DNA of 64,000 bases from Acidimicrobiaceae bacterium (lineage in GTDB: Bacteria; Actinomycetota; Acidimicrobiia; Acidimicrobiales; RAAP-2). A model generated the notes under the pieces. The model worked only from the letters and a program-made list of their open reading frames with translations. It searched no databases and was not told the origin of the DNA. The DNA lies in the NCBI GenBank assembly GCA_027449885.1, contig DAIDKS010000015.1:1-64000 (forward strand), read 5' to 3'. A program made the translations under genes and the position numbers. The stretch's first letter is position 1; every line of letters begins with the position of its first letter. Shown here one piece after another: positions 27,591 through 36,414 of the stretch.

Positions 27591-28255
27591 GGGTCATGAT
27601 CGCCGGGGGTGGGTCGGTCGGCACCGCCATCGCCCTCGACCTCGCCGATCGCCACCACGACGTCACCCTCCTCGAGCAGATGAGCTCGCACGCCGAGCGG
27701 CTGCGCTCGCTCCTGCCCGGTGTCAACGTGGTGGCGGCCGACGCTTGCGAGTACGTGTCGCTGGTCGCGGTCGACCTGCGCAGCGCGGACGTCGTGATCG
27801 CCGCGACCGGGGACGACGAGGACAACCTCGTGGTGAGCTGGCTCGCCAAGCAGGAGTTCGGCGTGCCGCGCGTGATCGCGCGCATCAACAACTCGCGCAA
27901 CGAGTGGCTGTTCAACGAGTCCTGGGGCGTCGACATCGCCGTGTCGACGCCGGCCCTCATCACCTCGCTCGTCGACGAGGCGGTCGAGGTGGGGTCGATC
28001 ATCAAGCTGCTGGACTTGGCGAACGGACGCATGAAGCTCATCGAGGTGACCCTCGCCGCCTCGGCCCCCGCGGTCGCCAACGAGCTGACCCTCGACGAGC
28101 TCCACCTCAGCGACGGCGTGCGGGTCGTCACCGTGGTTCGGCGCGAGCAGCCGCTCTCCCCGACGCCGACGATGCGCTTCTACGAGCACGACCACGTGGT
28201 GCTCATCACGCGCGAGGGCGCCCAGCAGGACTGCGCCGACGCCTTCATCGGCTGA
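27587..28255 (+). CDS. TrkA-family potassium uptake regulatory protein (CeoC-like)
   Basis: This second TrkA subunit of 222 residues has its own dinucleotide fold (VRVMIAGGGSVGTAIALDLADRHHDVTLLEQ) and an RCK_C part beginning near LAASAPAVANELTLDELHL. The GTG at 27587 overlaps the stop of the first copy. In a two-gene TrkA system the subunits are expected to form a mixed ring. A HAD hydrolase follows after 30 bases on the same strand. Confidence 0.9.
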   Translation: MRVMIAGGGSVGTAIALDLADRHHDVTLLEQMSSHAERLRSLLPGVNVVAADACEYVSLVAVDLRSADVVIAATGDDEDNLVVSWLAKQEFGVPRVIARINNSRNEWLFNESWGVDIAVSTPALITSLVDEAVEVGSIIKLLDLANGRMKLIEVTLAASAPAVANELTLDELHLSDGVRVVTVVRREQPLSPTPTMRFYEHDHVVLITREGAQQDCADAFIG

Positions 28256-28285
28256 CCCCCGGCGCCGCGGACCTCGGGGCGTACC

Positions 28286-29059
28286 ATGACGAGAGTGCGG
28301 GCGGCCTTCTTCGACCTCGACAAGACCGTGATCGCGAAGTCCTCCCTGGTGGCCTTCGGTCCGGAGTTCCACGCCCGCGGCCTGCTGCACCGGCGGACCC
28401 TGGTGAGGGCCGTCGTCACCCAGATCCTCTTCCTGCGCTTCGGGGCCGACGAGGACCGTCTCGACAAGATGCGCCAGGCCGTCCTCAAGGTGACCCGGGG
28501 CTGGGACCGGGACGAGGTGCGCGAGCTGGTCGCGAGCACGCTCGACGAGGTCATCGAGCCCCTCATCTACGCCGAGGCCCTCGCCCTGATCGACCACCAC
28601 CGCGAGCGCGGCGACGAGGTCTGGCTGATCTCGTCGGCCCCCACCGAGATCGTCGAGCCCTTCGCCGAGCTGCTCGGCCTCACCGGAGCCGTCGCCTCGC
28701 GCGCCCGCGTCGACGAGGAGGGCAAGTTCACCGGCGAGATGGAGTTCTTCAACCAGGGCGAGAACAAGGCCCGGGCGATCGCCGAGCTGGCGCGGGAGCG
28801 GGGGATCGACCTCGCCGAGTGCTACGCGTACTCGGACTCCGAGACCGACGTGCCGATGCTCGAGGTCGTCGGCCACCCCTACGCGGTGAACCCCGACCGG
28901 GCCCTCGCGCGCGTCGCCCGCGACCGCTCGTGGCCCATCCTCAGCTTCACCCACCCGGTGCGCGTGCACGACCACGAGCGCTCCCGCACGCCCTACTTCG
29001 TGAGCGCCCTGGTGATCGGGGCGGCCGCCCTGCTCGGGCGACTCGGCGGACGGCGCTGA
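28286..29059 (+). CDS. HAD-IB family phosphatase with C-terminal membrane segment
   Basis: The 257-residue protein is related to SerB. Its catalytic motif AFFDLDKTVI (DxDKT) is followed by motif II LISSAPTEIV and motif III/IV YAYSDSETDVPMLEVVG. The family hydrolyses small phosphomonoesters; the substrate is not evident. A short hydrophobic stretch (FVSALVIGAAALLGRL) at the end may anchor it. The stop is one base from the convergent sigma-factor stop. Position after the TrkA pair may mean cotranscription but gives no functional hint. Confidence 0.84.
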   Translation: MTRVRAAFFDLDKTVIAKSSLVAFGPEFHARGLLHRRTLVRAVVTQILFLRFGADEDRLDKMRQAVLKVTRGWDRDEVRELVASTLDEVIEPLIYAEALALIDHHRERGDEVWLISSAPTEIVEPFAELLGLTGAVASRARVDEEGKFTGEMEFFNQGENKARAIAELARERGIDLAECYAYSDSETDVPMLEVVGHPYAVNPDRALARVARDRSWPILSFTHPVRVHDHERSRTPYFVSALVIGAAALLGRLGGRR

Positions 29060-29060
29060 C

Positions 29061-30014
29061 CTAGAGGGTCAGCAGGTCCCGCGCGCCGGTGTCCGACGAC
29101 GGATGGCGCAGCTTGCTCATGGCGCGCGCCTCGATCTGACGGATGCGCTCACGGGTGAGGTTCATCTCGGCGCCGACGTCCTCCAGGGTGCGGATCTCGC
29201 CCGCCCCGTCGAGGCCGAAGCGCATGCGCAGGATCTTCTGCTCGCGCTCGTCGAGGGGCTGCAGGAGCTTCTCGATCGCCTCGGGCATCATCTTCACGGC
29301 CGCGACGTCGAAGGGCGACTCCGCCGAGCGGTCCTCGACGACGTCCCCGAGCTCGGCGTCGCCGTCCTCGCGCAGGGGCTCGGAGAGCGAGATCGGCTCG
29401 GAGCGGAAGCGCAGGGCCTCGATGAGCTTGTCCTCGGGCATCTCGCACTCCTCGCAGAGCTCCTTGATGGTCGGCGGGCGACCGAACTTGAGCTCGAGGC
29501 GGGACTGGGCCTTCTGGACGCGCGCCAGCGTGTCGCCGGCGTGCACCGGCAGGCGGATGGTGCGCCCCGTGTTGGCGATGCCGCGGGTGATCGCCTGACG
29601 GATCCACCAGGTGGCGTAGGTCGAGAACTTGAAGCCCTTGCGCCAGTCGAACTTCTCGACGGCGTGCATCAGGCCGAGGTTGCCCTCCTGGATGAGGTCG
29701 AGCAGCGGCAGGCCCGACGCCTGGTACTTCTTCGCGATCGAGACGACCAGGCGCAGGTTCGACTGGACGAAGTCACGCTCCGCGGTGTCGCCGCGGTGGA
29801 TCGCCCGCTTGAGCGCCTGCTTGCGCGCCGGGGTCAGCTTGACCTTCTTGTCCGCCTCGGCGGCCTCGAGCTCGGCGCGCGCCTCGCGCCCCTCCTCGAT
29901 GGCCTGGGCCAGCTGGACCTCGTCGTCCTTGGTCAACAGGCTGTACTGTCCGATGTCGGACAGGTACAGGCGGACCAAATCCTCGTCGTCGCGGTCCACG
30001 CGGTCCTTCGCCAT
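29061..30014 (-). CDS. RNA polymerase sigma factor, sigma-70 group 1/2 (SigA/SigB type)
   Basis: The 317-residue sigma factor has region 1.2 (DLVRLYLSDIGQYSLLTKDDEVQLAQAIEEG). It also has region 2 (NLRLVVSIAKKY, DLIQEGNLGLMHAVEKFDWRKGFKFSTYATWWIRQAI), region 3 and region 4 (LEDVGAEMNLTRERIRQIEARAMSKLR). It is short at the N-terminus and without the long acidic 1.1 extension, so SigB/HrdB-like alternatives are equally likely. I preferred the ATG at 30014, preceded by GGGAG at correct spacing, over the GTG two codons upstream. Confidence 0.92.
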   Translation of the reverse strand: MAKDRVDRDDEDLVRLYLSDIGQYSLLTKDDEVQLAQAIEEGREARAELEAAEADKKVKLTPARKQALKRAIHRGDTAERDFVQSNLRLVVSIAKKYQASGLPLLDLIQEGNLGLMHAVEKFDWRKGFKFSTYATWWIRQAITRGIANTGRTIRLPVHAGDTLARVQKAQSRLELKFGRPPTIKELCEECEMPEDKLIEALRFRSEPISLSEPLREDGDAELGDVVEDRSAESPFDVAAVKMMPEAIEKLLQPLDEREQKILRMRFGLDGAGEIRTLEDVGAEMNLTRERIRQIEARAMSKLRHPSSDTGARDLLTL

Positions 30015-30070
30015 GCGCACTCCCTTGCCTCGGCTACCCGGTACCTCTAGTTATACGGGGGGCCGCAACC

Positions 30071-30526
30071 CTACCGGCCGGGCGGGAAGCTCTCGGCCGC
30101 TCCGGCGTCGTCGAGCCGTGTGATCAGGGATCTCGCGCGATCGCCCCACTCGGGGTCGTCGGAGTCGCCCGCGGGGGCGACGGCCGCCAGCCCGTAGAGG
30201 GCGCCGACCAGCCCCTCGGCACAGGCTCCGAGCCGAGGGTCGTCGTCGAGAGCCCGGGCGTCGACGATGCTGACGAGCAGCCGCGGGACGACCAGCATCG
30301 TCACCGCGTAGCGCAGCAGGAGTCCGCCGGGGTCCCCCTCGCGGGCCTCGGCGAGGACCGAGACGACGAGAGGGTCCGGCTCGGGCGGCGTCGCGCCCGC
30401 GACGAGCGCCGTGAGCTCGGCGCAGTGGGCGGCGAAGGCGGTGATCCCCTCCGGTGCGCCGTCGGCCGCCGCGGGACGCGACTCGGTGGCGAGGGCCGCG
30501 AGGACCGCCGCGACGCGCTCGCTCAC
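30071..30526 (-). CDS. hypothetical helical protein downstream of nadE
   Basis: I do not recognise this 151-residue protein. It begins VSERVAAVLAALATE at a GTG that overlaps the nadE stop (GTGA), so it is very likely translated with nadE. The sequence is Ala/Leu-rich and predicted mostly helical, with an internal hydrophobic stretch (LLLRYAVTMLVVPRLLVSIV) that might be buried or membrane-associated. There is no catalytic motif and no signal peptide. The frame shows typical third-position GC use, which supports a real gene. Confidence 0.62.
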   Translation of the reverse strand: MSERVAAVLAALATESRPAAADGAPEGITAFAAHCAELTALVAGATPPEPDPLVVSVLAEAREGDPGGLLLRYAVTMLVVPRLLVSIVDARALDDDPRLGACAEGLVGALYGLAAVAPAGDSDDPEWGDRARSLITRLDDAGAAESFPPGR

Positions 30527-32274
30527 CGCCGGCGGCCGAAGCCGTTGGTGATCGGCATGCGACGGTCGCGCCCGAAGGCCTTGCTCGAGATCCGCACGCC
30601 GGGCGGCATCTGGCGCCGCTTGTACTCGCTCCCGTCGACCAGGCGCACGATGCGCTGGACGAGCTCGGGGTCGTGCCCGAGCTCGATCATCTCCATCGCC
30701 GTGGCGTCGCGCTCGACGTAGAGCTCGAGCAACGGGTCGAGCTCGTCGTAGGGCGGAAGCGACTGGTCGTCGCGCTGCCCCGGGCGCAGCTCGGCCGACG
30801 GTGGCTTCTCGAGCACGCTCACCGGGATCGGCGGCTCGTCGCCCGCGAGGATCGCCGCGGCGTTGCGGTAGTGGCAGAGCTCGTAGACGAGCGTCTTCGG
30901 GACGTCCTTGATGACCGCGAAGCCACCGGCCGAGTCGCCGTAGAGGGTCGAGTAGCCGGTCGCCATCTCGGACTTGTTCCCCGTCGTGAGCACGATGGCG
31001 CCGGTCGCGTTGGAGAGCGCCATCAGCAGGACGCCGCGGACGCGCGACTGGAGGTTCTCGTCGGTGAGTCCGGCGGGCTCGCCACCGAGCACCGGCTCGA
31101 GCATCGCGCGCAGCGTGGCGTGGGCGGCCTCGATGGGGATCTCGGAGAGCTCGATGTCCAGTCGTCGCGCGAGCTCCGCCGCGTCGTCGAGCGAGTGGGA
31201 CGAGGAGTAGCGACTCGGCATGGCGACGCCGCGCACCGCGCGCGCCCCGACGGCGTCGACGGCGATCGTCGCCACGAGCGAGGAGTCCACCCCGCCCGAC
31301 AGTCCGAGGATGGCGCGACGAAAGCCATTCTTGATCAGGTAGTCGCGCGTGCCGGTGACGAGGGCCCGGTAGATCTCCTCGACCTCGTCGGGAGGGATGG
31401 CCACCACGTTGTGGGTGACGCCACTCGAGTGCGTCACCGGGCGTCCGACCGGGACGCCGCCGGGCGCCTCGGGGACCTCGAGGTCCACGACCACCAGGGC
31501 CTCGTCGAAGGCCGCCGCGCTGGCCACCACCTCGCCCGTCGCGTCGACGACCATCGACTGGCCGTCGAAGACGAGCTCGTCCTGGCCCCCCACGAGGTTG
31601 ACGTAGGCGATGGCGCACCCCGTCTCCCGGGCCCGCGCCTCGAGCATCGCGCGGCGCTCCTCGCGTCGCCCCCGCGCGAAGGGCGAGGCGTTGGCCACCA
31701 CGAGCAGTCGCGCGCCCTGGTCCGCGAGGGCCCGGGCCGGACCGCCCGGCAGCCAGACGTCCTCGCAGATGAGCAGGCCGATCGGGATGCCGGCCACGTT
31801 GATCAGGGTGTGGGGTCCGACGCCCGGGTGGAAGTAGCGGCGCTCGTCGAAGACGTCGTAGTTGGGCAGGTGGCGCTTGGTCGCGGTGGCGACCACCTCC
31901 CCCGCGTCGACGACCGCGAGGGCGTTCGCCACGTGGGCGCGGCGGCCGTCGTCGCCGGCCTGGTCGCGGCCGTCGCCCGAGGCGGCCAGCCGCACGCCGC
32001 GGGACCCCTCGGCGAGCACCGTTCCCACGAGGATCGGTGGCCCGGCGGACTCGGCGACGAGGACGTCGAGGGCGGCGTCGGCCGCCTCGACGAACCCCTC
32101 CTTCAGGAGCAGGTCCTCCGGGGGGTAGCCGGTGAGGGCGAGCTCGGGGGTGACGACGAGGTCGGCGCCCACGCCCTGGGCCTGCGTCCGCAGGCGCGCG
32201 ATCGTCTCCAGGTTGGCCGTGAGGTCGCCGACGACCGCGTTCAACTGGGCGAGGGCGAGGCGCACGACCGGCAC
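30523..32274 (-). CDS. nadE: glutamine-hydrolysing NAD+ synthase
   Basis: This two-domain enzyme of 583 residues amidates nicotinate adenine dinucleotide to NAD+. The N-terminal nitrilase-type glutaminase keeps the Glu-Lys-Cys triad (Glu44, Lys133, Cys170 in LLICEDVW). The C-terminal synthetase has the PP-loop LGLSGGVDSSLVATIAVDAVG, and GNKSEMATGYSTLYGDSAGGF is intact. Length is typical of the two-domain bacterial form rather than the 680-residue mycobacterial type. A small unknown gene is coupled downstream. Confidence 0.95.
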   Translation of the reverse strand: MPVVRLALAQLNAVVGDLTANLETIARLRTQAQGVGADLVVTPELALTGYPPEDLLLKEGFVEAADAALDVLVAESAGPPILVGTVLAEGSRGVRLAASGDGRDQAGDDGRRAHVANALAVVDAGEVVATATKRHLPNYDVFDERRYFHPGVGPHTLINVAGIPIGLLICEDVWLPGGPARALADQGARLLVVANASPFARGRREERRAMLEARARETGCAIAYVNLVGGQDELVFDGQSMVVDATGEVVASAAAFDEALVVVDLEVPEAPGGVPVGRPVTHSSGVTHNVVAIPPDEVEEIYRALVTGTRDYLIKNGFRRAILGLSGGVDSSLVATIAVDAVGARAVRGVAMPSRYSSSHSLDDAAELARRLDIELSEIPIEAAHATLRAMLEPVLGGEPAGLTDENLQSRVRGVLLMALSNATGAIVLTTGNKSEMATGYSTLYGDSAGGFAVIKDVPKTLVYELCHYRNAAAILAGDEPPIPVSVLEKPPSAELRPGQRDDQSLPPYDELDPLLELYVERDATAMEMIELGHDPELVQRIVRLVDGSEYKRRQMPPGVRISSKAFGRDRRMPITNGFGRRR

Positions 32275-32426
32275 GCTGGAAGCCTACCGGCGCCCCGGAA
32301 GCGGCCCCCGGGTCGCCCGCCGTCACGTTTCACACGCGGTTAACACAACACGGCTGATCGGCGCGCGGGGCCCACCAGACTGGTCTCGGTCGCGGGGAGT
32401 CCGCGCGCACCTTCGAAGGAGTGACG

Positions 32427-33554
32427 GTGGCGTATCAGGCTGAGTACATCTGGATCGACGGCACGGAGCCGACGCGCAAGCTGCGCAGCAAGACCCGCAT
32501 CGTCCACGACGGCGCGAAGCCACCGATCTGGGGCTTCGACGGCTCGAGCACGAACCAGGCGACCGGCCACTTCTCGGACTGCGTGCTGCGGCCCGTCTTC
32601 ACGTGCCCCGACCCCCTGCGCGGGCCGAACGACGTCCTCGTGATGTGCGAGGTCCTCAACCCCGACATGACGCCCCACCCCACGAACACCCGCGCCGCCT
32701 GCGTCACGGTGGCCGAGAAGTTCAAGTCGTTCGAGCCGATGTTCGGCATCGAGCAGGAGTACACCTTCTTCCAGGACGGCCGGCCCTACGGCTGGCCCGA
32801 GGTCGGCTTCCCCGCCCCCCAGGGCCCCTACTACTGCGGCGTCGGCGGGACGAAGCTGCCCGGTCGCGACATCGTCGAGGCGCACACCCTGGCGTGCCTG
32901 CGCGCCGGGCTCGCCATCGAGGGCACCAACGCCGAGGTGATGATGGGCCAGTGGGAGTTCCAGGTCGGCGTGCTCGGCACCGTCGAGATCGGTGACCAGC
33001 TCTGGACCATGCGCTGGCTGCTCGAGCGCATCGCCGAGGACTTCGGCGTCGACGTCAGCTTCGACGCGAAGCCCATCAAGGGCGACTGGAACGGGGCGGG
33101 CGCCCACACCAACTTCTCGACCAAGCAGATGCGCGCGCCCGGTGGCTGGGACGCCATCATCGCCGGCTGCGAGGCGCTCGGGACGCGCGTGCCCGAGCAC
33201 ATCGAGAACTACGGCGACGGCATCACGGACCGTCTGACCGGCGCCCACGAGACGGCTCACTGGTCCACGTACTCCTACGGCGTCTCGGACCGCGGCTCGT
33301 CGGTGCGCATCCCCGGAGGAGTGGCGCGCGACCGGCGTGGCTACCTCGAGGACCGTCGCCCGAACGCGAACGTCGACCCCTACGTCGTCAGCCGACTGAT
33401 GGTCGAGACGATCTGCGGGGCCGCCGCGGCCAGCGCGGCCCCGGCGAAGAAGGCCGTCGCCGCGGCGCCCGCGACGAAGGCGGCGGTGAAGAAGGCCCCG
33501 GTGAAGAAGGCGACGACCAAGGCCCCCGCGAAGAAGGCGTCGGCCCGGCGCTAG
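32427..33554 (+). CDS. glnII: glutamine synthetase, type II (eukaryotic type), with Lys/Ala-rich tail
   Basis: GSII makes glutamine from glutamate, ammonia and ATP. The beta-grasp segment AEYIWIDGTEPTRKLRSKTR, the FGIEQEYTFFQ site and WNGAGAHTNFSTKQMR with HIENYG and RPNANVDPYVV are diagnostic. The core ends near residue 332. A tail of about 43 residues of AAPAKKAVAAAPATKAAVKK character follows, unlike normal GSII and similar to the TopA tail. The GTG at 32427 was chosen over one at 32421 because GAAGGAG then sits at correct distance. A type I synthetase and a GlnR-like regulator follow. Confidence 0.93.
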   Translation: MAYQAEYIWIDGTEPTRKLRSKTRIVHDGAKPPIWGFDGSSTNQATGHFSDCVLRPVFTCPDPLRGPNDVLVMCEVLNPDMTPHPTNTRAACVTVAEKFKSFEPMFGIEQEYTFFQDGRPYGWPEVGFPAPQGPYYCGVGGTKLPGRDIVEAHTLACLRAGLAIEGTNAEVMMGQWEFQVGVLGTVEIGDQLWTMRWLLERIAEDFGVDVSFDAKPIKGDWNGAGAHTNFSTKQMRAPGGWDAIIAGCEALGTRVPEHIENYGDGITDRLTGAHETAHWSTYSYGVSDRGSSVRIPGGVARDRRGYLEDRRPNANVDPYVVSRLMVETICGAAAASAAPAKKAVAAAPATKAAVKKAPVKKATTKAPAKKASARR

Positions 33555-33589
33555 CCGGGCCCGGCGGATCGGTCCCGCCAGGTGCGAGA

Positions 33590-34885
33590 ATGAACGGCGT
33601 GCAGAGCCAGGCGCAGTACGTGCTGCGGACCGTGGAGGAGCGCGGCGTGCGCTTCGTCCAACTGTGGTTTACGGACGTCCTCGGGCGCCACAAGGCCTTC
33701 CACGTCACCCCGGCCGAGCTCGAGGACGCGCTCGACCAGGGGATGACCTTCGACGGCTCGGCGATCGACGGCTTCTCGCGCACCAACGAGGCCGACGTCC
33801 TGGCCCGCCCCGACCTCACCACCTTCCAGCTCCTGCCCTGGTTCGAGGAGGGTGCCGGCGTCGCGCGCGTCTTCTGCGACATCGCGAACATCGACGGGAC
33901 GCCCTTCGCCGGGTGCCCCCGCCAGCAGCTGCGCCGCGTCCTCAGCGAGGCGCGCGCCGCCGGCTACACCTTCTACGTCGCCCCCGAGGTGGAGTACTTC
34001 TACTTCGCCGACCTCGACGGGGGCGCCCCGCGGCCCCTCGACAACGGGAGCTACTTCGACCTGCTGCCGGACGACCCGGGCAGCCAGCTGCGCCGACGCA
34101 CCGTGCTCGTCCTCGAGGAGATGGGCATCGGGGTGGAGCACGCCCAGCACGAGGACGCCCCCGGCCAGCACGAGATCGACCTTCGCTACACCGACGCCCT
34201 CACGATGGCCGACACCGTGATGTCGGTACGCTACGTCGTCAAGGAGCTCGCCCGCCAAGCCGGGGTCTGGGCGAGCTTCATGCCCAAGCCCCTCGCCAAC
34301 GTCCAGGGCTCGGGCATGCACACCCACCTGTCGCTCTGGCGCGACGACGCCAACGCCTTCATCGGCGACGGTCCCTACGGTCTCTCGGAGGTGGCGACCC
34401 GCTTCGTCGCGGGCCTCGTCCACCACGCCCCCGAGATCACGGCCATCACGAACCAGTGGGTCAACTCCTACAAGCGCCTCGTGCCCGGCCTCGAGGCGCC
34501 CATTGGCGCCGGGTGGGCCCGCTACGACCGCAACGCCCTGATCCGGGTGCCCTCCGTCAAGCCCGAGCGCGTCGACTCGACCCGCGTCGAGTTCCGCTCG
34601 CCCGACCCCGCCGCCAACCCCTACCTCGCCTTCGCCGTGATCCTGGCGGCCGGCCTGCGGGGGGTCACCGGCGACTACGAGCTGCCGCCCGAGGGAGCGA
34701 CCGCGGCCCGCCTGCCCCAGTCGCTCGCCGAGGCCGTCGACCTCATGGAGCGCTCGACGCTCCTCCACGAGACCCTCGGGGAGCATCAGGTGGAGTGGTT
34801 CCTGCGCAACAAGCGCGCCGAGTGGGACGCCTATCGCGGGCAGGTGACCCCCTTCGAGCTCGACCGGTACCTGCCACTGCTGTGA
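33590..34885 (+). CDS. glnA: glutamine synthetase family protein, type I (short GSI)
   Basis: The 431-residue protein has N-terminal VRFVQLWFTDVLGRHKAF, then MTFDGSAIDGFSRTNEADVLARPDLTTF, and catalytic VAPEVEYFYF. KPLANVQGSGMHTHLSLW and NPYLAFAVILAAGL complete the pattern. It lacks the adenylylation-loop tyrosine region of GSI-beta and ends early, so it resembles the alpha-type GSI or a gamma-glutamyl-polyamine ligase relative. True glutamine synthesis is likely but not certain. It overlaps the GlnR-like gene (GTGA). Confidence 0.87.
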   Translation: MNGVQSQAQYVLRTVEERGVRFVQLWFTDVLGRHKAFHVTPAELEDALDQGMTFDGSAIDGFSRTNEADVLARPDLTTFQLLPWFEEGAGVARVFCDIANIDGTPFAGCPRQQLRRVLSEARAAGYTFYVAPEVEYFYFADLDGGAPRPLDNGSYFDLLPDDPGSQLRRRTVLVLEEMGIGVEHAQHEDAPGQHEIDLRYTDALTMADTVMSVRYVVKELARQAGVWASFMPKPLANVQGSGMHTHLSLWRDDANAFIGDGPYGLSEVATRFVAGLVHHAPEITAITNQWVNSYKRLVPGLEAPIGAGWARYDRNALIRVPSVKPERVDSTRVEFRSPDPAANPYLAFAVILAAGLRGVTGDYELPPEGATAARLPQSLAEAVDLMERSTLLHETLGEHQVEWFLRNKRAEWDAYRGQVTPFELDRYLPLL

Positions 34886-35583
34886 TCGACGTCGTCCTCT
34901 GCGTCCCCTCGTGCGACGGGCCAATCCGCAAGGCCTTCGAGGTGACCGGGGTGACGCCGGCCGTGGCGACGACGGGCCGACTGAACGAGGTCGTCGCCCT
35001 GGAGCCGGCCGACGGCTTCGCCGGCGCCGTCATCAACGCGGCCGGCTTCCCGTTCACCGAGGCGATGAACCTCTGCCGCCAACTGCGCCACCGGGACCGA
35101 CCCGTCTCACCCATCATCCTGCTGCTCGACCACTACCAGCTCGACGACCTGACCTTCCGCGAAGACCTCTTCGACGACTTCGTCGTCGGGCCCTTCGACG
35201 TGAGCGAAGTGGCCACCCGCCTGCGTCACCGTCTACGTCGAGCCGGCAACGAGACGGTCGCCGCACGGGTCGAGCACGGCGGACTCGCCATGAACCTCGA
35301 GACCTACCAGGCGACCATCGCCGGTCGGGTCATGGACCTCACGTACATGGAGTACGAGCTCCTCCGCTTCCTCGCGACGAACCCCTACCGGGTCTTCACC
35401 CGCGAGACGCTGCTCAGCCGGGTCTGGGGCTACGAGTACTACGGCGGAGCCCGTACGGTGGACGTCCACGTCCGACGGCTGCGCGCGAAGCTCGGCGAGG
35501 AGTACGCGCACCTGATCCAGACGGTGCGCTCGGTCGGCTACCGGTTCGGCGCGCCGACGGAGGGCGAGCCCGACGAGGACTAG
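34882..35583 (+). CDS. glnR: GlnR-like orphan response regulator (OmpR-type winged helix)
   Basis: The 233-residue protein matches Streptomyces GlnR best in its DNA-binding domain (MDLTYMEYELLRFLATNPYRVFTRETLLSRVWGYEYYGG, then RTVDVHVRRLRAKLG). The receiver half lacks the acidic pair at strand 1 and the phospho-acceptor Asp (INAAG in its place), and the strand-5 lysine is Gly (VVGPFD). It is therefore not phosphorylated in the classical way, like GlnR. It probably controls the two synthetase genes upstream, with which it forms one unit. Confidence 0.86.
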   Translation: MIDVVLCVPSCDGPIRKAFEVTGVTPAVATTGRLNEVVALEPADGFAGAVINAAGFPFTEAMNLCRQLRHRDRPVSPIILLLDHYQLDDLTFREDLFDDFVVGPFDVSEVATRLRHRLRRAGNETVAARVEHGGLAMNLETYQATIAGRVMDLTYMEYELLRFLATNPYRVFTRETLLSRVWGYEYYGGARTVDVHVRRLRAKLGEEYAHLIQTVRSVGYRFGAPTEGEPDED

Positions 35584-35948
35584 TGGTGCGCCGGGGCGTG
35601 GGCCCAGAGCTCGACCTCGGCCCGAGCGCCGAGGGGCAGTTGGGCGACCGCCACGGCCGAGCGGGTCGGCCGGGGGTCGGTGAAGAACTCCATCCAGACC
35701 TCGTTGCACGACGCGAAGTCGTCCATGTCGACGAGGAAGAGCGTCCCCTTGATGACCTGCTCGAGCGTGGCGCCCGCCTCGCCCAGCACGGAGCGGGCGT
35801 TGGTCAGGGCCTGACGCAGCTGGCCGGCAGCGGTGGCGTCCGCGAAGCCGGGTGCCGGGGCGCCGGCCACGACGCCCAGCTGACCCGAGATCACGACGAG
35901 GTCGCCGGCGCGACGCCAGGGCGAGTAGGGACCGACGGTGACGGCCAC
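35580..35948 (-). CDS. RidA/YjgF-family protein (2-iminobutanoate deaminase-like)
   Basis: RidA enzymes hydrolyse reactive enamine/imine intermediates from PLP enzymes. This 122-residue member has VGPYSPWRRAGDLVVISGQLG at the start and LTNARSVLGEAGATLEQVIKGTLFLVDMDDF with the typical substrate pocket, ending RSAVAVAQLPLGARAEVELWA. The conserved catalytic Arg appears in PTRSAVAV. I chose the GTG at 35948, two bases after the hesB stop, although an in-frame ATG at 35975 exists. The stop overlaps the convergent GlnR stop by four bases. Confidence 0.85.
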   Translation of the reverse strand: MAVTVGPYSPWRRAGDLVVISGQLGVVAGAPAPGFADATAAGQLRQALTNARSVLGEAGATLEQVIKGTLFLVDMDDFASCNEVWMEFFTDPRPTRSAVAVAQLPLGARAEVELWAHAPAHH

Positions 35949-35949
35949 G

Positions 35950-36318
35950 TCAGCAGAAGGAGTTGCCGCAGCCACAGGTGCGCGTGGCGTTGGGGTTGGT
36001 GATGTGGAACCCGGCGCCCTGGAGCCCGTCGCTGAAGTCGAGGGTCGCCCCGGTCAGCAGCTCGGCGCTCTCGGCGTCGACCACGACGGTCACCTCGCCG
36101 AAGGTCCGCACGACGTCGTCGGCGGCGCGCTCGGTGTCGAAGTACATGTCGTACTGGAAGCCCGAGCAGCCCCCGGACTTCACGGCGACGCGCAGCGCGA
36201 GCTCCTCCTCCGCGGCCTCGGCCGCGATGAGCTCGGCCACCTTCGCGGCGGCGCTAGCGGTGAGGGTGATGGGCTCGACGGGGACGATCTCGAGGTTGGC
36301 GGTGGCGAGGTCGGTCAT
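35950..36318 (-). CDS. HesB/IscA/ErpA-type iron-sulfur carrier
   Basis: The 122-residue A-type carrier passes Fe-S clusters to target proteins. The three cluster ligands are in SGGCSGFQYDM and the C-terminal TCGCGNSFC. The start ATG has an excellent GAAGGAG ribosome site. The Mrp ATPase gene, also an Fe-S carrier, is divergent across 96 bases, so both may share a regulatory region. A RidA gene is coupled downstream. Confidence 0.93.
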   Translation of the reverse strand: MTDLATANLEIVPVEPITLTASAAAKVAELIAAEAAEEELALRVAVKSGGCSGFQYDMYFDTERAADDVVRTFGEVTVVVDAESAELLTGATLDFSDGLQGAGFHITNPNATRTCGCGNSFC

Positions 36319-36414
36319 GGAGGCTCCTTCGCGTGGACTGGGCCCATGGTAGTGGCCGGGTCGGCTCCTGTCGACGGCGCCGGGGGGCCGAGCGGGCCCG
36401 GTAGCCTGCCGATC

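Noticed and set aside
32322-32344. Possible GlnR box before glnII (GTCAC, GTTTC, GTTAAC)
   Set aside because: The half-sites are present, but the spacing (7 instead of 6 between GTTTC and GTTAA) and last base do not fit the GlnR consensus, so I did not annotate it.
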